Origin: an uncultured Prevotellaceae bacterium
Lineage (GTDB): Bacteria > Bacteroidota > Bacteroidia > Bacteroidales > Bacteroidaceae
DNA length: 64,000 nucleotides
Assembly (NCBI GenBank): GCA_902778535.1
Contig: CACYYG010000015.1
Coordinates: 1-64,000 of the forward strand
Direction: 5' to 3'
In this document: positions 9,524 to 17,984 of the stretch, piece after piece
How the letters are laid out: every line of letters begins with the position of its first letter
How positions within the stretch are numbered: the first letter of the stretch is position 1
Notes under the pieces: model-generated
Told to the model about the DNA's origin: nothing
The model's database searches: none
Seen by the model: the letters and a program-made list of their open reading frames with translations, nothing else
Position numbers and translations under genes: made by a program

Positions 9524-9606
9524 GTAACATCGAGGGTTACTAACAGTAACCACGTGGGTTACTGTTAGTAACCATGCTGGTTACAGTTAGTAACCCACAT
9601 GGTTAC
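9524..9606. repeat. Phased palindrome array B, copy 1 (GTAAC-N7-GTTAC)
   Basis: Four 17-bp imperfect palindromes at 9524, 9546, 9568 and 9590, a strict 22-bp period with 5-bp linkers. Central bases vary (CACGTGG, CATGCTG and so on). The element at 9524-9540 (centre ATCGAGG) is the reverse complement of the last element of the arrays at 36547 and 63546, so this copy is in the opposite orientation. It lies between nhaC and lemA. Confidence 0.95.
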
Positions 9607-9630
9607 AAAAAGGATACAAATCGGCAATAG

Positions 9631-11064
9631 TCAGTGCTTCCTTTGCCTGATCTTCCACCCTATTGCGGCGATGAGAATGGTCATCAGCGGACTGAGGATG
9701 TTGAAGAAGCAGTAGGGCAGGTAGGTGATGGTGGGCACGCCAAGGACGGTGCTCTGCGTCATGCCGCAGGTGTTCCAGGGCACGAGGACGCTGGTGACGG
9801 TGGCAGAGTCCTCGCATGTGCGGCTCAGCAGGCGCGGCTCGTAGCCCTGTTTCTCGTAGACATTCTGAAACATGTTGGCCGTGAGCACGATGCTGATGAA
9901 CTGGTCGCCAGTGGTAATGTTGAGGAAGATACCGGTGCTGGCCGTCGATGCCACCAGACCGACCCTGCTGCGCACCCAGCTGATGACGACGCGTGTGATG
10001 CTCTCTATCATGCCGCTGGCCACCATCACGGCACCGAAGCACATGGCGCAGATGATGAGCCAGATGGTGTTGAGCATCCCCGTCATACCGCCTGTCGACA
10101 CGAGTTCGTTGAGCTCGGCCGACCCTGTCTCTACGGCCGTAGCACCATAGTAGGTGATGGCGAGGCCCTTGGTGAGCGCAGCGCCAGTGCCCAGCGATGC
10201 ATCGTCGGCTATCTGCGTCAGGATGTGCGGCTGCAGGATGATGGCCGTGATGCCTGCCATCAAAGCCGAAAGGAAGAGGACGATGAGCGAGGGCAGGCGG
10301 CGGGCGATGAGTACTGCCGTCAGCACGGGCACCAGCAGCGTCCACAGCGAGATGTTGAACGTACTGGAGAGTCCCTCGGTGTACTGGTTCACATGCACGA
10401 TGCTGTCGCCGCCCATCCCGAAGCCCATCACGGCAAATATGACCAGCGTGAGGACGAAGGCGGGCATGGTGGTGAACATCATGTAGCGAATGTGTGTGAA
10501 GAGGTCGACGCCTGTCGTTGATGAGGCGAGGATGGTGGTGTCGCTCAGGGGCGACATCTTGTCGCCGAAGTAGGCTCCTGAGATGATGGCTCCTGCCGCA
10601 ACGGCCTCGTTGATGCCCAGCGCGTGGCTGATGCCCAAGAGAGCGACGCCAATGGTGGCGATGGTGGTCCAGGAACTGCCCGACAGCAGCGACACCAGCG
10701 CACAGATGATGCAGGCGCTGACAAGGAAGAACTGCGGCGACAGCAGCTGCACACCGTAATATATTAATGTGGGCACTACGCCGCTCACCATCCACGAGCC
10801 CGACAGCATGCCTACGGCCAGCAGGATGAGAACGGTGACAGCTACGCCGCCCAGCGTCTTCGTCATCTGCTGCTCGAAGGTTTTCCAGGGAACGTGATAG
10901 AAGACCATCGAGATGAACACGCACACGGCCATTCCCATGATGAGCGCCACCTGGCTGCCTCCGCTGAGCGAGTCGCTGCCGAACAGGGCGATGACTACGG
11001 CCAGCAGAACGATGAGCACCGCCAGCGGAATGACGGCTATGAGCGGGTGGGGGAGTTGCTTCAT
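9631..11064 (-). CDS. nhaC: NhaC family Na+/H+ antiporter
   Basis: 477 residues, highly hydrophobic with 11-12 predicted membrane segments, typical of the NhaC/ArsB-like superfamily. Recognisable family stretches include SGSSWTTIATIGVALLGI (about 148-165) and GAYFGDKMSPLSDTTILAS (about 183-201), which in relatives line the ion path. It exchanges sodium for protons across the inner membrane. It is the last gene of a minus-strand group (cotH, folA, nhaC), 28 bp after folA. The palindrome array at 9524-9606 starts 25 bp beyond its stop. The ion specificity is inferred from the family. Confidence 0.9.
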   Translation of the reverse strand: MKQLPHPLIAVIPLAVLIVLLAVVIALFGSDSLSGGSQVALIMGMAVCVFISMVFYHVPWKTFEQQMTKTLGGVAVTVLILLAVGMLSGSWMVSGVVPTLIYYGVQLLSPQFFLVSACIICALVSLLSGSSWTTIATIGVALLGISHALGINEAVAAGAIISGAYFGDKMSPLSDTTILASSTTGVDLFTHIRYMMFTTMPAFVLTLVIFAVMGFGMGGDSIVHVNQYTEGLSSTFNISLWTLLVPVLTAVLIARRLPSLIVLFLSALMAGITAIILQPHILTQIADDASLGTGAALTKGLAITYYGATAVETGSAELNELVSTGGMTGMLNTIWLIICAMCFGAVMVASGMIESITRVVISWVRSRVGLVASTASTGIFLNITTGDQFISIVLTANMFQNVYEKQGYEPRLLSRTCEDSATVTSVLVPWNTCGMTQSTVLGVPTITYLPYCFFNILSPLMTILIAAIGWKIRQRKH

Positions 11065-11092
11065 TGTCGGGAGTTTCTATATGATGGCTGCA

Positions 11093-11587
11093 TCACTCGG
11101 CATCGCAGGCTACATAGTCGACGAAGGCGTAGCTGTGGCTGTGCTTCTCGTCGGCTTCATGCTGCTCGCGACTCACCTCACGCCATCCTTTGCTGTAGTC
11201 GGGGAAGAAGGTGTCGGCCTGCTGCGGCGTGTCGTCTATCTCTGTGAGGCAGAGGCGGTCGGCCTTGTCAATCAGGTTCTTGTAGAGGCTGGCTCCGCCG
11301 ATGATGTAAATGTCCTCATCAGGACGGCAGGAGGCGATGAACTCGTCCCAGGTGCGGAAGCATTCGCAGCCCTCTATCTGCTTCTGACTGCGAGTCAGCA
11401 CGCAGTTGCGGCGGTTGGGCAGAGCGCCTTTGGGCAGGCTCTCGAAGGTCTTGCGGCCCATGAGGATGGTGTGGCCGGTGGTAAGTGCCTTGAAGCGCTT
11501 CAGGTCGTTGGGCAACCAATAAATGAGTTTGTTCTGGTAGCCGATGGCGCGGTTGCTGGCCACTGCGGCAATCATGGATATGGACAT
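11093..11587 (-). CDS. folA: Dihydrofolate reductase
   Basis: 165 residues. It reduces dihydrofolate to tetrahydrofolate with NADPH. Family motifs are clear: ISMIAAVASNRAIGYQNKL at the N terminus, WLPNDLKRFKALTTGHTILMG with the substrate-binding acidic residue, GRKTFESLP, and IYIIGGASLYKNL for cofactor binding. The frame runs on upstream, but only through an 8-bp tandem repeat that encodes low-complexity SSILQFFN units. I therefore start it at the ATG at 11587, which follows the repeat directly. The ribosome-entry region of this gene thus consists entirely of the repeat. It lies 98 bp after cotH and 28 bp before nhaC. Confidence 0.95.
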   Translation of the reverse strand: MSISMIAAVASNRAIGYQNKLIYWLPNDLKRFKALTTGHTILMGRKTFESLPKGALPNRRNCVLTRSQKQIEGCECFRTWDEFIASCRPDEDIYIIGGASLYKNLIDKADRLCLTEIDDTPQQADTFFPDYSKGWREVSREQHEADEKHSHSYAFVDYVACDAE

Positions 11588-11659
11588 GAAGAATTGAAGA
11601 ATTGAAGGATTGAAGGATTGAAGAATTGAAGAATTGAAGAATTGAAGGATTGAAGAATT
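11588..11659. repeat. Octamer tandem repeat abutting the folA start
   Basis: Nine perfect-length 8-bp units, GAAGAATT or GAAGGATT on the plus strand, run without a break up to the folA start codon. On the folA strand the leader reads AATTCTTC repeats and contains no recognisable ribosome-binding sequence. Confidence 0.93.
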
Positions 11660-11685
11660 GAAGATTATTCGCCGCAGCAGAATTT

Positions 11686-13749
11686 TCAATTTTCAATCTT
11701 CACGCTTCGCTGACGGCCGTCGTGCTTCCACGAAACGATGTAGAGGCCATGAGGCAGCGATGACAGCGAGCATCCGTCGCTGGCACGGAATGTGGCTCTG
11801 CGCCGTCCGTGCTGGTCGTAGACGACAACCTGGAACGTCAGCTCTGCCGGGCTGTCGGCACCGAAATGGAGGAATTGCCTTTGCGGGTCGAAGGCCAGAG
11901 CGTAGTCGGTCTCCACATGGCTGATGACATCGTCGATGCCGGTAGTCACCGTCTCGATATACCACATACGGTTGGCCGATATGGCATTGCGGTCGTCGCT
12001 GTTGTAGCTGATGATGTTTGTGCCGTCGGCAGCGTTGCCTCCCGACAGGTTGGCAGCATGCTGGCTCCAGCGGCTCACAATGTTGTAGCGTCCGTCGGTC
12101 TGTGCCACGATGTCCCACTGCTGCGAAGTGCTGGTAGAGTCGGGAGTGCTGACGCTGAGCACAGTGCCCGTCTGCGTGGTGGCGGTAGAGCCTGCTGGGC
12201 TGCCGTCGGTCAGCGCCTGTCCGGTGGCGCGGTTGGTAATGAACAGATAGCCGTTGCTCAGGTTGACGATGCTCCACTGCTGGGTCTCGTTGCCCTCCTG
12301 CCGATGGCGGCCGCACACCTCATTGCCGTTGAGGTCGAAGCAGGTGCCCGTTCCGGAATTCACAATAGCATAGAAGGCGTTGGCATCGGCTACGAAGTCG
12401 GGCGTCTTCGGCTCGTCGGGGTCAGGCGTGTCGGAACCTACGAACGTTGTGGAGAGGAAACGCAGGTGATTGTGGATGAAGGTGCGCAGGTCGTCGATAT
12501 ATTCGTTGTAGGTGCTGTGCAGCACACGCTCACGCAACGTCCTGACATGGATGCCCCACCGCTGGTAGTTCAGCTGCTGTGATTCTTCGAGCAGTGTGGT
12601 GAGGCTGTCAATCTTCTCATACAGGTAGCTCTCCAGCCCGTCGTCAACCAGCTGCTTGTATCTGCGACTGACGAGTTGCGCAAACCAGGGATCTTCCCAG
12701 AAGCGCTGCACCCACCTCCGGCATCCGTTTGACGAGCCGTAGCCTACGTCGCTCATGAGCTGCTGCTCGGTGTTGCTCGTTCCTCCCCGGTCGGAGCGGT
12801 TGTCGTTGTTGTAGGCAATGTCGTAGTCCCACAGCGGACCCCAGTACAGGCGGTCGTCATCCTGCTGCTTGTAGAAATAGGTGCTGAAGAAACCGTCGAC
12901 ATTGGCACTTATCTCAGTACAGAGATACCAGTTGACCAGCGTTGTCGAGTCGACCAATGAGCGGTAGCCCGACTGCGGGTCGTCGAAGTCGGTAGCAAAG
13001 AGCTGGCGTTCAAAGTTGTTCACGAAATTGCGAATGTAGGCATACTGCGTGCCGTCTATCTCGTCGTCGTCGGGATAGTGAATGCGTACGGGCACGCTGC
13101 ATCTTGTCGAATAGAAGCCTGTAGGCGTCTGCCCCGGCTGCGTCTGCCCGGTTGCTACGAAGTCCTTGAAACCGTCGGCCTCTAAGAGGTAGCCGCCCGT
13201 GATGTTGCTGTCGTCGGTCAGCGGATAGTCCTGCTCGGCTATGTCAACACGCTTGGAACGTACTTCCACCTGGTCGGACAACTGATAGTTGCCCACATAT
13301 TGCCCGTTCACCGTCAGGTCGACAAACTTCGCGGCAGGGTTGAAGGGCATTCCTGCCTTTTCGCCCATCAAACTGGTCAGGGCGTTGCGAATGAGCGTCT
13401 TGTCGCCGTGATTGGCCAGCAGCGTCCATTTCTTGGCCTTGGCGCGATCCTTGCCCAGGAGGCGGGTCTTCTCCTGCAGCTTCAGGCGATAGGGCTTCTT
13501 TGCCAGCGAAGCCGTCGAGTTGCCGCGTATCCTCACCTCGAGAGAATCGTAGAAAGTCACATTGTCCTGCTCGTCGACAAACCACATGCGAGCAAGCACA
13601 GGCACCGTCTTGCTCGTTATGTCGTAGCCCGTGAACGTGTTCAGATAGATGTGAGGCAGGTTCGTCAGCCTTTCGTGCTCATCATCGTTTTGCGCAGAGA
13701 CTTGCAAAGAAACCAGCGCCATCAAAATGTAACAGAAAAATTTTTTCAT
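11686..13749 (-). CDS. CotH-family surface protein with ricin-like lectin domain
   Basis: 687 residues starting MKKFFCYILMALVSLQVSAQ, a signal peptide. Upstream codons in the same frame fall across the promoter and are not used. Residues about 35-430 are a CotH domain (RIRGNSTASLAKKPYRLKL, WTLLANHGDKTLIRN, LWDYDIAYNNDN), a family with atypical kinase folds; the WDYD motif binds metal in known kinases. Residues about 455-590 resemble a ricin-type beta-trefoil (repeated QQW motifs). The C terminus (GLYIVSWKHDGRQRSVKIEN) looks like a type IX secretion sorting tail. It is probably a surface protein that binds glycans and acts on proteins or capsule material, which is inference. Its stop codon falls within a TTTTCAA repeat at 11683-11696. 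It heads the cotH-folA-nhaC group. Confidence 0.85.
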   Translation of the reverse strand: MKKFFCYILMALVSLQVSAQNDDEHERLTNLPHIYLNTFTGYDITSKTVPVLARMWFVDEQDNVTFYDSLEVRIRGNSTASLAKKPYRLKLQEKTRLLGKDRAKAKKWTLLANHGDKTLIRNALTSLMGEKAGMPFNPAAKFVDLTVNGQYVGNYQLSDQVEVRSKRVDIAEQDYPLTDDSNITGGYLLEADGFKDFVATGQTQPGQTPTGFYSTRCSVPVRIHYPDDDEIDGTQYAYIRNFVNNFERQLFATDFDDPQSGYRSLVDSTTLVNWYLCTEISANVDGFFSTYFYKQQDDDRLYWGPLWDYDIAYNNDNRSDRGGTSNTEQQLMSDVGYGSSNGCRRWVQRFWEDPWFAQLVSRRYKQLVDDGLESYLYEKIDSLTTLLEESQQLNYQRWGIHVRTLRERVLHSTYNEYIDDLRTFIHNHLRFLSTTFVGSDTPDPDEPKTPDFVADANAFYAIVNSGTGTCFDLNGNEVCGRHRQEGNETQQWSIVNLSNGYLFITNRATGQALTDGSPAGSTATTQTGTVLSVSTPDSTSTSQQWDIVAQTDGRYNIVSRWSQHAANLSGGNAADGTNIISYNSDDRNAISANRMWYIETVTTGIDDVISHVETDYALAFDPQRQFLHFGADSPAELTFQVVVYDQHGRRRATFRASDGCSLSSLPHGLYIVSWKHDGRQRSVKIEN

Positions 13750-13779
13750 ATATCTTCCTCTCTTTCTTTGTGTTGTGGG

Positions 13780-13787
13780 CAAAGGTA
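13780..13787 (-). promoter_or_regulatory. cotH -7 element TACCTTTG
   Basis: Minus-strand TAnnTTTG match 31 bp upstream of the cotH ATG at 13749. Confidence 0.75.
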
Positions 13788-13796
13788 CGAAAAAAA

Positions 13797-13826
13797 GTGA
13801 AAAGTGAAAAGTGAAAAGCGAAAAAT
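13797..13826. repeat. GTGAAAA heptamer repeat between divergent promoters
   Basis: Four near-identical 7-8 bp units (GTGAAAA, last GCGAAAA) lie between the -7 elements of cotH and topB, where both -33 regions would fall. Confidence 0.75.
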
Positions 13827-13842
13827 AAGAAAAAAAATGTCT

Positions 13843-13850
13843 ACCTTTGC
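13843..13850 (+). promoter_or_regulatory. topB -7 element TACCTTTG
   Basis: Plus-strand TAnnTTTG match 31 bp upstream of the topB start, divergent from the cotH promoter. Confidence 0.75.
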
Positions 13851-13880
13851 ACTTTCTAACTGTAAACTGAATAAAACATA

Positions 13881-15971
13881 ATGGTTGTTTGCATAGCAGA
13901 GAAACCGAGCGTAGCACGCGACATTGCCCGTATTATCGGGGCAACGTCGTCGCACGATGGCTATATGGAGGGCAACGGCTATCAGGTGACTTGGACCTAC
14001 GGACATCTGTGTACGCTGAAGGAGCCGGGCGACTACACACAGGCGTGGAAGCCCTGGGCGCTGACGCAGCTGCCCATGATTCCGCAGCGTTTCGGCATCA
14101 AGCTCATACCCGAGGAACACATCACCAAGCAGTTTGCCGTCATTGAGAAACTGATGCATGCTGCCGATGCTATCGTCAACTGCGGCGATGCCGGACAGGA
14201 GGGTGAGCTCATCCAGCGCTGGGTGATGCAGAAGGCGCAGGCCAAGTGTCCCGTCAAGAGGCTCTGGATTTCGTCGATGACCGATGAGGCCATTCGCGAG
14301 GGCTTCGCCAACCTGAAGGATCAGGACGACTATCAGCCGCTCTATATGGCCGGCATGAGCAGGGCCATCGGCGACTGGCTGCTCGGCATGAACGCCACAC
14401 GACTCTACACGCTGAAGTACGGACAGAACCGCCAGGTGCTCAGCATAGGCCGTGTGCAGACGCCTACGCTTGCACTCATCGTCAACCGCCAGAAGGAAAT
14501 CGACAACTTCAAGCCCGAGCCCTACTGGGTGCTGGCTACCATCTATCGCGACACAACCTTCACGGCGACTAAGGGAAAGTTCACGTCGAAGGAAGAGGGC
14601 GAGCAGGCCTTCGCGCTCATCGAGGGAAGACCCTTCACGGTGACGAAGGTTGAGAAGAAGGAAGGCAAGGAACAGCCGCCGCAGCTCTACGACCTCACAT
14701 CGCTGCAAGTCGACTGCAACCGCAAGTTCGGATTCTCGGCCGAGCAGACGCTCAACCTCATCCAGAGCCTCTACGAGAAGAAGTTCACCACCTATCCGCG
14801 TGTCGACACGCAATACCTCAGCGACGACATCTACGCCAAGTGTCCGCAAACCCTGAACGGCCTCTACCAGACGAAGTTTGCAGGCGTAGCGCCCTATGCC
14901 GAGTTCATCAAGCCCATTGGCGGCAAGCCCTTGAAGAAGTCGAAGCGCGTGTTCGACACATCGAAGGTGACCGACCATCACGCCATCATTCCCACAGGCA
15001 TCGTTCCGCAGTATCTCAGCGACGCCGAGCAGAAGGTCTTCGACCTCGTGGCCCGCCGTTTCATTGGCGTTTTCCTGCCCGACTGCCGTTTCTCCACGAC
15101 GACGGTATTGGGCGAGGTTAAAGCCCCCCTGTCGTCCCCCGAGGGGGACACAAATGCCCAAGCTAATGAAGCCCCCTCGGGGGCAGTAGGGGGGGCCATC
15201 GAGTTCAAAGTCACAGGCAAGGAAATCCTCGACCCAGGCTGGCGCGTGGTCAGAGACCAGCAAAAGGACGACCCCTCGGCTCTCAACTCCGACCCCACGT
15301 CTCTCACCTCCGAAAAAGACGAGGAGCGCACCCTGCCCACCTTCGTCAAGGGCGAGAGCGGTCCCCACAAGCCCACGCTCACGGAGAAATGGACCACACC
15401 GCCGCCCTATTACAACGAAGCCTCGCTGCTGCGCGCTATGGAGACAGCAGGGAAATTCGTCGACGACGAAGAGCTGCGAGCCGCCATGAAGGAGAACGGC
15501 ATCGGGCGTCCGTCGAGCAGGGCAGGCATCATCGAAACGCTGTTCAAACGCCACTATATACGCCGCGACCGCAAGCGTCTCGTCGCTACGCCCACCGGCA
15601 TCGAGCTCATCGGCCTCATCCGCGAGGAACTGCTGAAGAGCTGCGAGCTGACCGGCATCTGGGAGAAGAAGCTGCGCGACATCGAGCATCAGAAATACGA
15701 CGCCCGACAGTTCATCGACGAGCTGAAGCAGCAGGTGACGCAGATTGTCAGCGAGGTGATGGCCGACAGCAGCAACCGCCGCGTGGCCGTCACTACCGAT
15801 GAGGATCTGAAGAAAAAAGCACCCAGAAAGAAAACGGCGGCAAAGGACAATCTCATTGGCCAGCCCTGCCCGCTCTGCGGCAAAGGCCACATCATCAAGG
15901 GCAAGACCGCCTACGGCTGTTCAGAATGGAAGAACGGCTGCACGTGGCGCCAGCCGTTCAACGCCGGGTGA
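13881..15971 (+). CDS. topB: DNA topoisomerase III (type IA)
   Basis: 696 residues. It relaxes and decatenates DNA through a transient 5'-phosphotyrosine link. It opens with the Toprim motif CIAEKPSVARDIA, followed by acidic residues in NCGDAGQEGELI (about 100-111). The catalytic tyrosine is Y305 in TTYPRVDT. The C terminus has one four-cysteine zinc finger (CPLC...GCSEWKNGC, about 654-690). Residues about 413-440 (KAPLSSPEGDTNAQ onward) are encoded by a GC-rich REP-like doublet at 15121-15197, inserted in frame in what should be a surface loop. The length is otherwise normal for plasmid- or Bacteroidota-type TopB. It converges with the DUF5106 gene with only one base between the stops. Confidence 0.95.
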   Translation: MVVCIAEKPSVARDIARIIGATSSHDGYMEGNGYQVTWTYGHLCTLKEPGDYTQAWKPWALTQLPMIPQRFGIKLIPEEHITKQFAVIEKLMHAADAIVNCGDAGQEGELIQRWVMQKAQAKCPVKRLWISSMTDEAIREGFANLKDQDDYQPLYMAGMSRAIGDWLLGMNATRLYTLKYGQNRQVLSIGRVQTPTLALIVNRQKEIDNFKPEPYWVLATIYRDTTFTATKGKFTSKEEGEQAFALIEGRPFTVTKVEKKEGKEQPPQLYDLTSLQVDCNRKFGFSAEQTLNLIQSLYEKKFTTYPRVDTQYLSDDIYAKCPQTLNGLYQTKFAGVAPYAEFIKPIGGKPLKKSKRVFDTSKVTDHHAIIPTGIVPQYLSDAEQKVFDLVARRFIGVFLPDCRFSTTTVLGEVKAPLSSPEGDTNAQANEAPSGAVGGAIEFKVTGKEILDPGWRVVRDQQKDDPSALNSDPTSLTSEKDEERTLPTFVKGESGPHKPTLTEKWTTPPPYYNEASLLRAMETAGKFVDDEELRAAMKENGIGRPSSRAGIIETLFKRHYIRRDRKRLVATPTGIELIGLIREELLKSCELTGIWEKKLRDIEHQKYDARQFIDELKQQVTQIVSEVMADSSNRRVAVTTDEDLKKKAPRKKTAAKDNLIGQPCPLCGKGHIIKGKTAYGCSEWKNGCTWRQPFNAG
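15121..15197. repeat. GC-rich REP-like doublet inside topB
   Basis: Two inverted copies of a GCCCCCC...CCCCCGAGGGGG unit, each with its own C5-GA-G5 type hairpin, are joined by about 20 bp. They lie within the topB reading frame without breaking it. Related sequences occur at 17489-17527, 27734-27762 and, in part, near 22018. Confidence 0.8.
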
Positions 15972-15972
15972 G

Positions 15973-16815
15973 CTACTGATGGTCGGCGGCCTGCTGCAGA
16001 TAGTCGGCAACCTGCTGCATCGTTCCGTCCTTGATGATGACTGTCTTCTCGCTGTCGAGCAGATAGAGTGCCGGCAGGTCGGGCAGGTAATAGGCCTGGC
16101 GGGCGGCGGCATTTTCCTCCACGTTAATGTAAACGGCGCACGTCTGTGAGGCATACTCTCTGCCCATCATGCTCCTGATCTGCGGCATCAGCTCCTGACA
16201 ATGCTCGCAGTCGGGGTCGTAGAACACCAGCAGCGTCAACGGGCTTTGCACATAATAGAGCCGGGGAGCGGGCTCTTCTTCCGATGTGTAGACGACGCAT
16301 GAGCTAGGCGCCTTGCCCAAGGGCAGATCGGCAGCTGTGGTGCCCGGCTGGTTCTTCGTTATCTGGCTCAGGAGGAAGGCTCGCTGCGGTGTCTGAGGCA
16401 GCACGCGCAATAGATGAGCGTAGGTGACGTCGTTGCGCACGGGCGACTCGCGGGTGCCTAAATAATGGTCTATCAGCGCGTCGAACTGCTGCTGCCTGTG
16501 CTCGTTGCGCGCGATGCTGTCGGCAAACATGCGCACGCTTCTTGCCTTCAGCGCTGAGTCGGCAAGCTGCAGCAGGTCGATATAGTCGACGAAGCCCTGT
16601 TCCGCCGTTGCCTGGCCTGTGGCTGTGGTGTCGTTGAAGTCGAACTCCTGCCAGTAGTGGTCCAGCAGGAACTCCAGACGGGCCTGCGGCTCAGTCAGCG
16701 TCGTAGGAATGGCGGGGAAGGGGAACGCCGTTTCCTGCGCCCTTCCGCACAGCGAAGCCGCCAGCGCTGCCAGTAGTATAGCGAGTCTGCTCATAGTCCT
16801 GTTACGCCGGCTCAA
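15973..16815 (-). CDS. DUF5106/thioredoxin-like exported protein
   Basis: 280 residues with a signal peptide (cleavage near CGRAQ), so periplasmic. The N-terminal half (about 30-165) matches the helical DUF5106 type, and the C-terminal half (about 175-275) is thioredoxin-like with a CEHC redox pair in FYDPDCEHCQELMP and the family cis-proline in PALYLLD. It probably reduces or isomerises disulfides or delivers electrons; the partner is unknown. The start overlaps the cydB stop by 4 bp, so it is the last gene of the cytochrome bd operon. That hints at a role in oxidase maturation or redox balance, which is inference. A second Met at residue 8 is an alternative start. Confidence 0.8.
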   Translation of the reverse strand: MSRRNRTMSRLAILLAALAASLCGRAQETAFPFPAIPTTLTEPQARLEFLLDHYWQEFDFNDTTATGQATAEQGFVDYIDLLQLADSALKARSVRMFADSIARNEHRQQQFDALIDHYLGTRESPVRNDVTYAHLLRVLPQTPQRAFLLSQITKNQPGTTAADLPLGKAPSSCVVYTSEEEPAPRLYYVQSPLTLLVFYDPDCEHCQELMPQIRSMMGREYASQTCAVYINVEENAAARQAYYLPDLPALYLLDSEKTVIIKDGTMQQVADYLQQAADHQ

Positions 16816-17984
16816 TAGGCCTCCTCGTCGGCTGCTATTTCCTCCTTGTCAATCTTGCGGCTGTCAATCTTTCGCCAGCAGTAGACGATGTAGGCAAGGA
16901 CGAAGGGCACGAGCAGCGAGACGTAGAACATGGTGCGAAGGGTGAACTCGCTGCTGCACGAGTTGTCGATGGTGAGCGACATCTGCAGGTCGTAGGTCGA
17001 GGGATAGTAGGCCGTGTAGTTCCAACCGGCACAGAGCAGCAGTGTGAGGACGGTGAGTACCGTTCCGATGCCTGCAGGCCAGATGCCCTGACACTTGCCC
17101 TTCGAGTCGGCCTTGCGCCACACTTCCATCGCGATGCCTGCCAGCACGAGGCCTACACCTGCGAGGAGTAGGATGAGCAGCGGCCACATCTCGATGAGGT
17201 TGTGGAGATATTTGTGGGGCACCATCTGTATTTCGCCCGTCTCGATGCTCCATCCGTAGCCGTCCTTCAGCAGCAGGTGTACGACGTAGGCTACGAAGAG
17301 CACCACAAAGGGAATGGCTGAGCCCACCAGACGCACGGAAGCCCGCGAGCGGATGTCCTCGTCGTTCACATTGTTGATGATGTAGAGCGTTCCTAAAGTG
17401 CGGGCGAGGAACATCACAGCCAGACCGAACACCAGCACCCAGGGATTGAGCAGGGCGTCGAGGCCGTGAGAGGCGTTGCCCCAATGGGATAGAGCCTCCC
17501 CCTGCCCCTCCAGAAGGAGAGGAGACGTAAGATTGGCTTTCTCCACCACAAAGTTGGAACCTTCGAAGAATGTGGCTACAGCGCTGCCGAGGAGCAGCGG
17601 GCCGAGGATGCCGTTCAGCATGAGGCACCATTGGAACGTGTTGGCACCGAGGAAGTTGCCCAGTTTGTTTTGGAACTCATAGCTCACGGCCTGCACCACG
17701 AAGGTGAACAGGATGATCATCCACAGCCAGTAGGCACCGCCGAAGGATGTGCTGTAGAACAGCGGGAAGGAGGCGAAGAACGCTCCGCCGAAGGTGACCA
17801 GCGTGGTGAACGTGAACTCCCACTTGCGGCCTGTGGAGTTGACGACGAGGCGGCGTCCCTCAGGTGTCCAGCCCAGCGAGCGCACCATCGAGTTGGCGCC
17901 CTGCACGAACATCAGGAAGACGAGCAGCGCTCCCAGCAGTGATACGACGAACCACCAGTAATGTTGCAGAAATTCGTATGTCAT
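16812..17984 (-). CDS. cydB: Cytochrome bd quinol oxidase subunit II
   Basis: 390 residues with about nine membrane segments. With CydA it forms the high-affinity bd oxidase that reduces oxygen to water using quinol. Family stretches include YEFLQHYWWFVVSLLGALL at the N terminus and TRKWEFTFTTLVTFGGAFFA-like sequence near residues 50-70. Residues about 150-170 (LTSPLLLEGQGEALSHWG) are encoded by a GC-rich repeat at 17489-17527 and lie in a loop between membrane segments, so this is probably an in-frame insertion. The start overlaps the cydA stop by 4 bp, indicating translational coupling. The C terminus overlaps the DUF5106 gene. Confidence 0.95.
   Translation of the reverse strand: MTYEFLQHYWWFVVSLLGALLVFLMFVQGANSMVRSLGWTPEGRRLVVNSTGRKWEFTFTTLVTFGGAFFASFPLFYSTSFGGAYWLWMIILFTFVVQAVSYEFQNKLGNFLGANTFQWCLMLNGILGPLLLGSAVATFFEGSNFVVEKANLTSPLLLEGQGEALSHWGNASHGLDALLNPWVLVFGLAVMFLARTLGTLYIINNVNDEDIRSRASVRLVGSAIPFVVLFVAYVVHLLLKDGYGWSIETGEIQMVPHKYLHNLIEMWPLLILLLAGVGLVLAGIAMEVWRKADSKGKCQGIWPAGIGTVLTVLTLLLCAGWNYTAYYPSTYDLQMSLTIDNSCSSEFTLRTMFYVSLLVPFVLAYIVYCWRKIDSRKIDKEEIAADEEAY
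17489..17527. repeat. GC-rich REP-like sequence inside cydB
   Basis: On the minus strand the sequence reads CTCCTTCTGGAGGGGCAGGGG, a hairpin plus GC-rich tail like the copies in topB and after lptD. It keeps the cydB frame open. Confidence 0.65.
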